Assembly (NCBI RefSeq): GCF_002205675.1
Contig: NZ_NISK01000003.1
Span: 248,001-312,000, forward strand
Direction: 5' to 3'
Length of the DNA: 64,000 nt
Origin: Sphingopyxis bauzanensis
GTDB taxonomy: Bacteria; Pseudomonadota; Alphaproteobacteria; Sphingomonadales; Sphingomonadaceae
The position numbers and the translations under genes were made by a program. This document shows, one piece after another, positions 17,885 through 26,150 of the stretch (positions are counted from its first letter, which is position 1; every line of letters starts with the position of its first letter). Below the pieces are notes generated by a model that saw only the letters and a program-made list of their open reading frames with translations, was not told the DNA's origin and made no database searches.

Positions 17885-18382
17885 ATGAATACCCCGAAAT
17901 CGAAAGCAAACGACGTTTACGCGCGCGAAGTCGTGATGGCGCGCGTCGGCCATCTCATCCGGCGCAAGCAGCAGGAGGTCGAGCGCATCACGCGCATACT
18001 GCGCGCCTGCTTCGACCCCGACGCGGTGCAGGCGCCCGAGCCGGGCGAGATCCGGCGCATCATCCTGATCGGTCCCTATGCGCGGAAGAATTGGTACGAA
18101 GACGAGGATACGATCAATTTTTCCGATTACGAGTTCTGGGTCGTCGTCAATCATCCGCTGTTCAAGGAAACGGAATGCTGGACCCGCGCCCGCGATGTCA
18201 TCGACCGCGAGCTTGGCAACCGCTGCGCGGTCGGCCTTGAATTCTACTCCAAGGTCGACATCCGTGTCGCCAAGGCCGAGCGCGACACCTTCATCCTCGA
18301 CCGGATCGAGGCGGGCATCACCCTCTATCGCGCGTCGCGCGACGCGCCCTTGCCACGCGAGCGCAAGGGGGCGCGGTCATGA
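17885..18382 (+). CDS. Nucleotidyltransferase-like protein with degenerate active site
   Basis: A 165-residue protein related to the nucleotidyltransferase half of the neighbouring MNT-HEPN gene. The usual GSxARG appears as IGPYARKNW (Ser to Pro), and the SDxD pair appears as FSDYEFWVVV (second Asp to Glu). It has no HEPN domain. Catalysis is therefore doubtful; it could be an antitoxin-like or binding paralogue. The ATG at 17885 (MNTPKSKANDVYAREVV) was chosen. Its stop overlaps the start of the sigma factor gene (ATGA). Confidence 0.65.
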   Translation: MNTPKSKANDVYAREVVMARVGHLIRRKQQEVERITRILRACFDPDAVQAPEPGEIRRIILIGPYARKNWYEDEDTINFSDYEFWVVVNHPLFKETECWTRARDVIDRELGNRCAVGLEFYSKVDIRVAKAERDTFILDRIEAGITLYRASRDAPLPRERKGARS

Positions 18383-18885
18383 CCGCGCCCGCCACCACCT
18401 TCGACGCTTTCTGCCGGGCCGAGCAGGCGATGCTGCTGCGCTATTTCCGGAGGCGCGTCGGCCGCGACGCGGCTCCCGACCTTGTGCAGGAAGCGTTCAT
18501 GCGCGTGCTCCGTTCCGGCGCCTTCGACCGGATCGACTATCCGCGTCCCTATCTGCTTCGCACCGCGCGCAATCTGGTCTTCGAGCGGTCGCGCCGAAAG
18601 GCCCGCGAAGGGGCGGTCCTCTATCCGTTCGATGAGACATGCGACGCCGCCCTGCCGCCCGAGCAGATGCGGCGCATGGTCGAGCTGGATATCCGCCGCG
18701 CCTTTCGGCCAACACTGCTCGCCATGCGACCGCGGACCCGCCGCATCTTCCTGATGAGCCGGCTCCGGCAACAGACCTATCGCGAAATCGCCGACGAACT
18801 CGGTATCAGCGTCAAGTCCGTCGAAAAGCATATGACCCGCGCGCTGGTGCGATGCCGCAAGGCATTCGCTGCGCGATATGCTTGA
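18379..18885 (+). CDS. ECF-type RNA polymerase sigma factor
   Basis: A 168-residue sigma-70 family protein. Region 2 is LLRYFRRRVGRDAAPDLVQEAFMRVL, with RPYLLRTARNLVFERSRR closing it. Region 4 is IFLMSRLRQQTYREIADELG followed by the recognition helix SVKSVEKHMTRALVRCR. It resembles FecI-like factors. No FecR-type anti-sigma gene is adjacent. Translation is coupled to the preceding nucleotidyltransferase-like gene by the 4-bp overlap. Its targets may include genes of the element itself. Confidence 0.85.
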   Translation: MTAPATTFDAFCRAEQAMLLRYFRRRVGRDAAPDLVQEAFMRVLRSGAFDRIDYPRPYLLRTARNLVFERSRRKAREGAVLYPFDETCDAALPPEQMRRMVELDIRRAFRPTLLAMRPRTRRIFLMSRLRQQTYREIADELGISVKSVEKHMTRALVRCRKAFAARYA

Positions 18886-18913
18886 TGCAGCGGCGACATC
18901 GGTGCATGTCGCG

Positions 18914-18935
18914 GATCGATAGAATACTATCGATC
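18914..18935. promoter_or_regulatory. Perfect palindrome upstream of mucR-like gene
   Basis: GATCGATAG-AATA-CTATCGATC, a 9-bp perfect inverted repeat with an AT-rich centre, 21 bp before the ATG of the MucR-like gene. MucR/Ros proteins bind AT-rich sites and repress their own genes, so this is a candidate autoregulatory operator. Confidence 0.5.
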
Positions 18936-18956
18936 TGCATCGCATTGGAGGCGCAA

Positions 18957-19394
18957 ATGGAAGATACCGAAACGCTCGTCACGCTGACGGCGGATATTGT
19001 TGCCGCGCATGTGAGCAACAACAGCGTCGCCATATCGGACATAGCGCTCGTCATCCGATCGGTGCACGAAGCGCTGTCGGGACTTGGCGCCACAGCCGAG
19101 CCCGAAGTCAAACAGGAACCGGCGGTATCGATCCGGTCATCGGTGAAGCCCGATTACATCGTCTGCCTTGAGGACGGCAAGAAGCTCAAGATGCTCCGTC
19201 GTCATTTGATGACGCACTACAACATGACGCCCGATGACTATCGCGCCAAATGGAACCTGCCGAAGGACTATCCGATGACCGCGCCCAACTATACCGAGAA
19301 GCGCCGCGCGCTTGCCAAGGAAATCGGGCTCGGCACCAAGGGACGCGGCGGCAGGCCCAAGAAGGCGCCTGTGCGCCGCCCGGCCGCGAAATAA
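18957..19394 (+). CDS. MucR/Ros-family zinc-finger transcriptional regulator
   Basis: A 145-residue regulator. The N-terminal half (MEDTETLVTLTADIVAAHVS) is the oligomerisation part typical of MucR. The zinc-finger part reads DYIVCLEDGKKLKMLRRHL, then MTHYNMTPDDYRAKWNLP. The first zinc ligand is the single Cys and the histidines are in RRHLMTHY; the CxxC of classical Ros is reduced to one Cys, as in many MucR proteins. The basic tail ends KKAPVRRPAAK. MucR proteins silence horizontally acquired AT-rich DNA and control transfer genes. Confidence 0.85.
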   Translation: MEDTETLVTLTADIVAAHVSNNSVAISDIALVIRSVHEALSGLGATAEPEVKQEPAVSIRSSVKPDYIVCLEDGKKLKMLRRHLMTHYNMTPDDYRAKWNLPKDYPMTAPNYTEKRRALAKEIGLGTKGRGGRPKKAPVRRPAAK

Positions 19395-19397
19395 TCC

Positions 19398-19565
19398 TCA
19401 GGCCGCTTGGTCGGCCTGGCGTTCGAGCGCATCGGCGATCATCGCCGCGAGCGATTCTTCGGCGCGGATGCGCGCAACCGGGTCTTTGGCGTCGAGATCG
19501 CGCCGCACCCATTGCGGCGCGCGTTCGACCACCCGGAGAATGGTGTCGGTCAGTTCGCGCGTCAT
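19398..19565 (-). CDS. DUF6771-family small protein
   Basis: A 55-residue protein beginning MTRELTDTILRVVERAPQW and ending in an acidic amphipathic helix. This small family is found next to traC/traD in sphingomonad plasmids and islands. Function unknown. The start overlaps the traD stop (ATGA on the minus strand), so it is the last gene of a traC-traD-DUF6771 operon. It is convergent with the mucR-like gene, whose stop is 3 bp away. Confidence 0.65.
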   Translation of the reverse strand: MTRELTDTILRVVERAPQWVRRDLDAKDPVARIRAEESLAAMIADALERQADQAA

Positions 19566-19888
19566 GACGCGCCTATGGCATTGCGGTCGCCGCACGGCAA
19601 TGTCTCCGCGGCGAACGCCCGCTTGCCGCGGCGTCGCCAGAGGGCGGCCGTATCGGCAGCACCATCGCTTCGCAGCGTGTCGGCCATCCAAAGGAATGCC
19701 CCGTAAAGCATAGCGCGGTCGTCGTCGGCCAGTTCGACCAGCCCGGCCTTCGCGACGAGACCGCCGAGTTCGATAAGCTGGCGCGTGCGCTCGCGGCGCT
19801 TCACTTGCCATTCGCGCATTCCGGTTCGCGCCTTCACCGCTTCAAGCCGATGCCGCATGGCCGTCAGGCGCCGTGTCATTCGCTGCAC
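19562..19888 (-). CDS. traD: Conjugal transfer protein TraD
   Basis: A small protein of up to 108 residues of the Ti-plasmid TraD type. Its hallmark is the segment RTRQLIELGGLVAKAGL followed by DDRAMLYGAFLWMAD. The first start gives MQRMTRRLTAM; ATGs at 19879 or 19858 are also possible. It overlaps the end of traC. In Ti-type systems TraC and TraD assist the TraA relaxase at oriT. The coupling protein TraG, which normally follows, is absent. Confidence 0.8.
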   Translation of the reverse strand: MQRMTRRLTAMRHRLEAVKARTGMREWQVKRRERTRQLIELGGLVAKAGLVELADDDRAMLYGAFLWMADTLRSDGAADTAALWRRRGKRAFAAETLPCGDRNAIGAS

Positions 19889-20147
19889 CGCGATGAGATC
19901 GCGTCGCTGTTTTCCGCGCAGTTCGCTGAAAGAAGCCCGCGCCCGCCTTGCGCCAGCCCTCCTTCGTATTGGCGTCTTTCGTCGCGGCCGCGCCGATCAA
20001 TGCGCCGGCGAGCAGATCGGCATCAAGCGCATCGGCGCCGGTTGCGATGACGAGTTCGCCGAGTTGGCGAACGCGACGTTCCTTGAGGGTCTTCGCTTTG
20101 GCTTCGAGCGCCTTCAATTCCGAATCGATATCGCGGGGTTTGCGCAT
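19842..20147 (-). CDS. traC: Conjugal transfer protein TraC
   Basis: A 101-residue protein beginning MRKPRDIDSELKALEAKAK, a charged coiled-coil N terminus typical of TraC of Ti-like transfer systems, then RVRQLGELVIATGADALD and LAGALIGAA. The ATG at 20147 was preferred over a frame extension to 20231, which would run into the oriT region. It diverges from traA across the 172-bp oriT region, the standard arrangement. Confidence 0.8.
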   Translation of the reverse strand: MRKPRDIDSELKALEAKAKTLKERRVRQLGELVIATGADALDADLLAGALIGAAATKDANTKEGWRKAGAGFFQRTARKTATRSHRGAANDTAPDGHAASA

Positions 20148-20319
20148 GTCGCATCTCCATGATGGTGTGATGCCCCCATCATAGGGACGCGCCTCACGAT
20201 GCGCAGCAAGGTCGTCGGGACAGCCTGGCACAGCCTAGTCCCTCCGCGGATTTTTCCGTGTGAGGGCGCGCTTATACGTCGTGCCGACGTGGCTTTTGAA
20301 GTGTAGATGGATTGCCGCA
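20148..20319. other. oriT region between traC and traA
   Basis: The divergent traC-traA gap. At 20262-20276 the minus strand reads TATAAGCGCGCCCTC, matching the relaxase nick consensus of the RSF1010/Ti (MOBQ) group (TAAGTGCGCCCT). A CCGCGGA-TTTTT-CCGTG partial inverted repeat sits immediately beside it (20244-20260), where the relaxase-binding repeat should be. Promoters for both divergent transfer transcripts must also lie here. Confidence 0.7.
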
Positions 20320-23280
20320 ATGGCAATCTTCCATCTCTCGGTCAAAGTCATCAGCCGCGCCGCCGGACGGAGCGCCGTCGCAGCAGCGGCCTATCGTTCG
20401 GCCGAACGGCTGTACGATGAACGGCTCGACCGGGCGCATGACTTCACCAACAAATCGGGCGTCGTGCATTCGGACGTGATGCTGCCCACGAACGCGCCGC
20501 AACAATATCGCGATCGCGAGCAGCTCTGGAATCATATCGAGGCCATCGAGAAGCGCAAGGACGCGCAGCTTGCCCGCGAGGTGGAGTTCGCGATCCCGCG
20601 CGAAATGAACCAGGCGCAGGGCATTGAACTCGCCCGCGACTTTGTGCAACGCGAGTTTGTCGATCAGGGCATGGTCGCCGACCTCAATGTGCATTGGGAC
20701 ATCGGCGCCGACGGACAGGCCAAACCCCACGCGCATGTGATGCTGACGATGCGCGAGATCGTCGTCGGCGAGGATGGCGAAGCCGGGTTCGGCGCCAAGG
20801 TCCGCGATTGGAATCGTACCGAATTCGTCGAGCAATGGCGCGAGCGCTGGGCCGATCATGTCAATGAGCGCCTCGCCGACCTCGACATCGACGCGCGTAT
20901 CGACCACCGCAGCCTTGCGGCGCAGGGGATCGCGCTTGAACCGCAGGACAAGATCGGACCCGCCGCATCGCGCATGGGCGATCGCGGACTTGAGGCCCAA
21001 CGACTTGCTGAACACCGCGAGATCGCGCAGCGCAATGGCGAGCGGATCATCACCAATCCCCGCGTGGCGCTCGACGCGATCACGCACGGGCAGGCGACGT
21101 TCACGACACGCGACCTTGCCATGTTTGCGCACCGCCACAGCGACGGGCGCGAACAATTTGATGCGGTCATCGGCGCGGTGCGATCATCGCCCGACCTGAT
21201 TGCGCTCGGTCGGGACGGACGCGGCGAGGATAGGTTCACCTCGCGCAAAATGATTGAGGCCGAGCAGCGACTTGAACTCGCGGCGGAACGGCTCGCGGGG
21301 CGGTCGCGTCATGGTCTCCCGGCCGCGTCTTTGCAGAGAGCCGCTGACGCAGCCGGGAGTGTTGGCCTGGTGCTTGGTCGCGAGCAGCAGGCCGCGCTGA
21401 AGCATATAACGAGAGGGCAGGATCTTGCAATCGTCATCGGCTATGCCGGAACGGGCAAAAGCGCGATGTTGGGCCAGGCACGCGGGGCATGGGAGAACGC
21501 CGGGCTGGAGGTGCGCGGTGCCGCGCTGTCAGGCATCGCGGCCGAGGGTCTTGAGAACGGCTCGGGCATCGCCTCGCGCACGATTGCCAGCCTTGAACAT
21601 GGTTGGGCGCAGGGCCGCGATCTTCTCACCACTCGCGATGTGCTTGTCATCGACGAGGCCGGCATGGTGGGCACGCGCCAGATGGAGCGCGTGTTGTCGC
21701 ACGCTGCCGATGCCGGCGCCAAAGTCGTGCTGGTCGGCGATCCGCAGCAGCTGCAATCGATCGAGGCTGGCGCAGCGTTCCACGCGCTCCACGAACGGCA
21801 TGGCGGTGTTGAAATCACCGAAGTGCGGCGCCAGCATGAAGGCTGGCAACGCGAGGCGACCCGCGAGCTGGCCACGGGCCACACCGGCGATGCGATCCGC
21901 GCCTATGACGAGGCGGGTATGGTGCGCGCCGCCGAGACGCGGGGAGCGGCGCGCGCTGACCTCGTAGAGAATTGGGATCGCGACCGGAAGTGCGATCCAA
22001 ACGCTAGCCGCATCATCCTCACCCACACTAATGACGAGGTGCGCGCGCTCAACGAGGAAGCGCGGGAACGGATGCGCTCGTCGGGCGATCTTGGCGCCGA
22101 CGTCGCGGTGAAGGTCGAGCGCGGCGACCGGGTGTTTGCACCCGGCGACCGCGTCATCTTCCTGCGCAACGAGCGTAGCTTGGCCGTTAAGAACGGGACG
22201 CTCGGGACGATCGAGCAGGTCAGCGAACGCGGCATGACGGTGAACACCGGTGACGGACGGTCGGTGGCGTTCGACCTCAAGGATTATGCCCATATCGATC
22301 ATGGCTATGCGGCGACCATCCACAAGGCGCAGGGCATGACGGTGGACCGCACCCATGTGCTGGCAACGCCGGGGATGGATAGTCACAGCGCCTATGTCGG
22401 GCTGAGCCGCCACCGCGACGGTGTGAGCCTCCACTACGGCCGCGACGACTTCAAGGATCAGGGCAAGCTCGTTCGCACCCTGAGCCGCGAGCGCGCCAAG
22501 GACATGGCGGCGGACTATGCCAAGGCGGACCCCGCGCGGGCATTTGCCGAGCGGCGCGGGATAGTAATGCGCGAGCGAATCGTTGAAGCCGCGAAAAAGC
22601 TTCCCGAGACCCTGTCTCGGGCGGGCCTCGGGATTGCAAAGCAAGTCCCCGAGAAGGCTCGCAGCATCTTTGCGGGATTTAAGCCGGTCGTGAGGCGCGC
22701 CAGCGTTGAACCCCGCGATACCTCGCGAACGACCGACCAGCGCCGTGCGGTCGAACGCTATGCCCGCGCGCAGGCCGACATCAACCGGATGCGCGAGAAG
22801 GAGCTGCCGGTACTGCGGCACCAGCACGATGCGCTCGCACGCGCTGGCGATGCGCTCGGCGCAATCGGACCCCACGCGCGGCGCGATCTGGCGTCGGCGT
22901 TCGAGCGCCAGCCCGAGCTGGTTGCGCAAGCCGCCCAAGGCAACAGTCAGGCCGCGATCCGCGCCATGCAGCTCGAAGCCGAAGTCCGCACCGATCCGGC
23001 GCGCCGCGCCGATCGCTTCGTCGAGGGCTGGCAGAAGCTCCAGCAGCAGCGCGAGCGTTCGCTCACCAAAGGCCAGCAACGCACCGCCAGCCGTCTTTCG
23101 GGCGAGATGGGCGCGATGGCGCAAAGCCTTGAGCGCGACGCGCAGGTCGAATCGATTCTCAGCGCCCGCAAGGCGGCGCTCGGCATCGACGCGCGAGCGG
23201 TTCGCCCCATCGGACAGGAACTCGCCGACATCGCCGGGCTCGGTCACGTGCGGTCGCGCGGCATCGGTATTGGTATGTAG
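20320..23280 (+). CDS. traA: Ti-type conjugative relaxase/helicase TraA
   Basis: A 986-residue MOBQ relaxase fused to a RecD-like helicase. The relaxase domain begins MAIFHLSVKVISRAAGRSAV with SAAYRSAERL-like signals and has the metal-binding histidines in PHAHVMLTMRE (about residue 137). The helicase domain has Walker A GYAGTGKSAML (about 373), Walker B VIDEAGMVGTRQM (about 443), LVGDPQQLQSIE and the C-terminal YVGLSRHRDGV. A helical tail follows. The ATG at 20320 is the family start; the frame extension to 20260 overlaps oriT. It nicks at oriT and unwinds the transferred strand. Confidence 0.92.
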   Translation: MAIFHLSVKVISRAAGRSAVAAAAYRSAERLYDERLDRAHDFTNKSGVVHSDVMLPTNAPQQYRDREQLWNHIEAIEKRKDAQLAREVEFAIPREMNQAQGIELARDFVQREFVDQGMVADLNVHWDIGADGQAKPHAHVMLTMREIVVGEDGEAGFGAKVRDWNRTEFVEQWRERWADHVNERLADLDIDARIDHRSLAAQGIALEPQDKIGPAASRMGDRGLEAQRLAEHREIAQRNGERIITNPRVALDAITHGQATFTTRDLAMFAHRHSDGREQFDAVIGAVRSSPDLIALGRDGRGEDRFTSRKMIEAEQRLELAAERLAGRSRHGLPAASLQRAADAAGSVGLVLGREQQAALKHITRGQDLAIVIGYAGTGKSAMLGQARGAWENAGLEVRGAALSGIAAEGLENGSGIASRTIASLEHGWAQGRDLLTTRDVLVIDEAGMVGTRQMERVLSHAADAGAKVVLVGDPQQLQSIEAGAAFHALHERHGGVEITEVRRQHEGWQREATRELATGHTGDAIRAYDEAGMVRAAETRGAARADLVENWDRDRKCDPNASRIILTHTNDEVRALNEEARERMRSSGDLGADVAVKVERGDRVFAPGDRVIFLRNERSLAVKNGTLGTIEQVSERGMTVNTGDGRSVAFDLKDYAHIDHGYAATIHKAQGMTVDRTHVLATPGMDSHSAYVGLSRHRDGVSLHYGRDDFKDQGKLVRTLSRERAKDMAADYAKADPARAFAERRGIVMRERIVEAAKKLPETLSRAGLGIAKQVPEKARSIFAGFKPVVRRASVEPRDTSRTTDQRRAVERYARAQADINRMREKELPVLRHQHDALARAGDALGAIGPHARRDLASAFERQPELVAQAAQGNSQAAIRAMQLEAEVRTDPARRADRFVEGWQKLQQQRERSLTKGQQRTASRLSGEMGAMAQSLERDAQVESILSARKAALGIDARAVRPIGQELADIAGLGHVRSRGIGIGM

Positions 23281-23290
23281 GAGAAGACAC

Positions 23291-24004
23291 ATGCGTGAAC
23301 AGGAAATGGAGTATCAGGATCCCGCAACCACGGCGTTCGCCCGGCTCGAAGGCGAAGTCGCGCTCATGCGCCGCGCGGTGGAGCAACTCGCGGCAGAGAG
23401 GGCCGATATCCACATCCCGGACTACACTGATACGCTTGGCGAACTATCGAAACATCTCGGTGCCGCGGAGCGAACGCTGAGAACCATCGTTGCCAAGCCT
23501 GCGATGGAGCTGACCCCGGAAGAAATGGCGCGTCAGATTGACCGGGCGGCCCGGCAGGCGCGTGACGCCACGGCAAGCGAAATGCAGCGGGCGCAGGTGC
23601 GGTTCGACAATGCCGCATATGAACTGCGCGGTACGATATCGACGCTGCGGGCAGCGCATGAGCAGCGCCTTCACCTCATTTGGGCAGTGGGCGGCGGCAT
23701 TGTCGCCGGGTGCCTGCTCTGGTCGATCCTGCCGGGCGCTTTTGCCAGGGCGCTGCCGGATCGGTGGCAGCTGCCCGAGAGAATGGCGGCGCATATCGTC
23801 GGTGCGCCGACGATATGGGAAGGCGGCGTGCGGCTTATGCAGGCTGGCAGTCCGGAAGCTTATCGGGCAATTTCCGCCGCGGCGGTGATGCGCCACGACA
23901 ATAAGGACAAGATTGCCGCCTGCGAAAAGAGTGCAGAGAGGTCCAAAAAGTCGGTGCGCTGCACTATACAGATTAAGGAAAATTCGTATGAAACAGGAAT
24001 CTGA
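23291..24004 (+). CDS. DUF6118-family membrane protein
   Basis: A 237-residue protein following traA by 10 bp. The N-terminal half is a coiled-coil region (FARLEGEVALMRRAVEQLAAE). A single membrane segment, LIWAVGGGIVAGCLLWSILP, lies near residue 135, and a short C-terminal domain with two cysteines (AACEKSAERSKKSVRC) follows. This family regularly sits behind traA in sphingomonad elements; its role is unknown. A second copy, truncated at the N terminus, is at 35850-36528 in element B. Confidence 0.75.
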   Translation: MREQEMEYQDPATTAFARLEGEVALMRRAVEQLAAERADIHIPDYTDTLGELSKHLGAAERTLRTIVAKPAMELTPEEMARQIDRAARQARDATASEMQRAQVRFDNAAYELRGTISTLRAAHEQRLHLIWAVGGGIVAGCLLWSILPGAFARALPDRWQLPERMAAHIVGAPTIWEGGVRLMQAGSPEAYRAISAAAVMRHDNKDKIAACEKSAERSKKSVRCTIQIKENSYETGI

Positions 24005-24153
24005 ATAGGTTGTATCGCGTAATAAAGCTGGAGGTCGGGCCGCGCTTTCTATCACATTCAAGGCCGAAATTTACGCCCCACTTGGGCGGCAGGCGTTCTG
24101 GACTAGGGTCACGGACGAGGCCAATTGACCTACTGCGCGTTATCCTCCCATAA

Positions 24154-24351
24154 TCAGCGCAGGCAGTCCGAGATTTTCGAGTTCATGACGTGCCGCAGCA
24201 CTTCAAGATCGTTCAAAACGGCATTGGGATCCCGTTCTCGAGCCGTCCGCAACGCCTGCTTGAGCCAAGGACTCATCGCGGGGTGAGCAAGAATCCATGC
24301 TATCTGTTCGTCTGATTTCAGCGGATATTTCTTGGAAGGCTCTGGAATCAT
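24154..24351 (-). CDS. Small hypothetical protein
   Basis: A 65-residue protein (MIPEPSKKYPLKSDEQIAWI at the start). It is the last frame behind the dab-cysD-DUF6671 operon, 27 bp after the DUF6671 stop and on the same strand. It is hydrophilic and helical, with no recognised domain and no membrane segment. Its base composition is less GC-rich than its neighbours. It may belong to the operon. Confidence 0.5.
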   Translation of the reverse strand: MIPEPSKKYPLKSDEQIAWILAHPAMSPWLKQALRTARERDPNAVLNDLEVLRHVMNSKISDCLR

Positions 24352-24378
24352 GATTTTTTTGCTCCGTTACTAAGCGCG

Positions 24379-25242
24379 TTAAGGATTGCATTGGCCGCAG
24401 CTGCCAGGGTCAGCGCTGACAGCTGCCATTGGTCGCTCGACACGGTGGTCGCATAGGACGCAGGACATCACTTCCGCTCGGATGGCGTCTGTCGGGCCGT
24501 GGCACCAAGAACACGGTAGCCCGGTTAGCCGCCTCGTGACCGCGAACCCAGGTGCAGCGCATACCGGGCACGAACTGCGATAACGCCGCACCAAGTCCAG
24601 GGTCGCGCGTTTGATCCCGCGCATTCGCGTCGGATTGCGGTGGGCCCGCATGTCGGTTTCGATAAAGGCGGTGCCGCATATACTGACTACGCGTTCGACA
24701 GCGTCGGTTAGATCGTTCGCATCCGCGATATCTTTGAGCAGAACTCGTTCAGGTGCCGGCTGTCCGTCCCGGCAACCAATAACAAGAAGACCGTGTTTCG
24801 GGAATTGGAGCCGCGACGCAAATTCCAGCGCCGATTCCACGTTCGAGACCACCGCATGGCTAAAGTTGGTTTCCAAGCAAGCATGGTATCCGATAACTTC
24901 TATACCTCGGGTCCGATCAGCGAGCATGACGATCTCACGCGCCAGCGGCACAAAGGGTATATAGGGGTGCGGACCGAAACTGCCCTCGCTCGCAATGGCG
25001 ACGGTCGCCTCGGGTGTGGCGGCGAATGCCGCCGAGATTTTGGCGCGCGCCGCGTCGATCTGCGTGCCAGTCCGCTCCACGTCACGGCTAAATGTGCCGA
25101 ACCAGTCGGTATCGATATCGCGGCTCACCGCTACGTGCAGGCCGAGCGCGCGCTTTAGCAGCGGATGGATAACCCGCTCCTTGCCGTGCATCGTTGCCAG
25201 CACCGCCAGTTCGTCATCGTAGGGTCGGACAGCGGGGCGCAT
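24379..25242 (-). CDS. DUF6671-family protein
   Basis: A 287-residue protein of unknown function. The N-terminal part (LAVLATMHGKERVIHPLLKR, then VSRDIDTDWFGTFSRDVERT) matches my memory of DUF6671. The C-terminal part has three cysteine pairs, CPVCAAPG, CSWCHGPTD and CVLCDHRVERP, plus a final CGQC, which suggests zinc-binding knuckles. It starts 2 bp after the cysD-like stop, so it is translated in the same operon as the dab genes. The family name is moderately certain; the function is not known. Confidence 0.65.
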   Translation of the reverse strand: MRPAVRPYDDELAVLATMHGKERVIHPLLKRALGLHVAVSRDIDTDWFGTFSRDVERTGTQIDAARAKISAAFAATPEATVAIASEGSFGPHPYIPFVPLAREIVMLADRTRGIEVIGYHACLETNFSHAVVSNVESALEFASRLQFPKHGLLVIGCRDGQPAPERVLLKDIADANDLTDAVERVVSICGTAFIETDMRAHRNPTRMRGIKRATLDLVRRYRSSCPVCAAPGFAVTRRLTGLPCSWCHGPTDAIRAEVMSCVLCDHRVERPMAAVSADPGSCGQCNP

Positions 25243-25244
25243 TG

Positions 25245-26150
25245 CTAGAAATACCCCTCACGCTTCTTTTGTTCGAGCGACCCTCCCTCGTCGCCGTCGC
25301 TGATTCGCCCCTGCCGCTCAGACGCCGACGCGGCCAACGTCTCCTGCACGACGGAGCGAAGATCCGTCGCCTCGGATTCAACCGCCGCGGTCACCGGCCA
25401 GCAACCAAGCGTTCGAAAACGCACGGTTTTGATTTCGGCAGTTTCGCCCGCGCGAAGTGGCATTCGGGCGGCGTCGTCTATAGCAATCAGCCCTCCGTCG
25501 CGCAGGACGACGCGCCTTTCTGCTGCGAAGTAGAGCGGCGCCAGCGAAATATCATTCGCCAGCGCATAAATCCAAATATCGGCTTCGGTCCAATTCGATA
25601 GCGGGAACACGCGTGCCGACTGATTGCTTACCAGCCGAGTATTGTAGAGATTCCAAAGCTCAGGACGTTGCTGGCGAGGCTCCCAAATATGCCCCTTGGC
25701 GCGGACCGAAAAAAAGCGCTCCTTCGCCCGCGACTTTTCTTCATCGCGGCGCGCTCCGCCGAAGACGATGTCAAAGCCGCCCAGGTCGAGAGCAGCTTTG
25801 AGCGGCTCAGTGCGCATTTCCAGCGTATAGCGGTCACCATGATCAAACGGGTTCAGGCCAGCGGCGCGCCCTTCCTCGTTAACGTGGACGATCAGTTTGA
25901 ATCCGTGTTCGCGGGCAAAGGCGTCACGGAAGCGGAGCAGCGATCGGAATTCCCAAGTCGAATCAATATGCAACAACGGAAACGGCGGGCGGCCTGGAAA
26001 GAAGGCGCGCAGCGCCAGATGCGCCAGCACGGTCGAATCCTTGCCCGCCGAGAATAGCATCACCGGCTTGCGGGCTTCGGCAACCGCCTCGCGCAGGATG
26101 TAGATCGCCTCGGATTCTAGCCGTGACAGATGCGAGAGTGTTGCCGTCAT
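25245..26150 (-). CDS. cysD: CysD-like sulfate adenylyltransferase subunit 2 (orphan)
   Basis: A 301-residue PAPS-reductase/ATP-sulfurylase-type protein. The PP-loop motif [14 protein letters not shown] is at residue 33. [36 protein letters not shown] and the C-terminal [13 protein letters not shown] are all hallmarks of CysD, which activates sulfate to APS together with the GTPase CysN. No cysN or reductase gene is nearby. It starts inside the end of dabA (4-bp overlap) and is followed by the DUF6671 gene. The operon setting suggests either a moonlighting role or a link between carbon and sulfur supply. Confidence 0.85.
   Translation of the reverse strand: MTATLSHLSRLESEAIYILREAVAEARKPVMLFSAGKDSTVLAHLALRAFFPGRPPFPLLHIDSTWEFRSLLRFRDAFAREHGFKLIVHVNEEGRAAGLNPFDHGDRYTLEMRTEPLKAALDLGGFDIVFGGARRDEEKSRAKERFFSVRAKGHIWEPRQQRPELWNLYNTRLVSNQSARVFPLSNWTEADIWIYALANDISLAPLYFAAERRVVLRDGGLIAIDDAARMPLRAGETAEIKTVRFRTLGCWPVTAAVESEATDLRSVVQETLAASASERQGRISDGDEGGSLEQKKREGYF

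Noticed and set aside
21529-23292. 587-codon minus-strand frame opposite traA
   Set aside because: High-GC shadow of the helicase gene with no recognisable domain.
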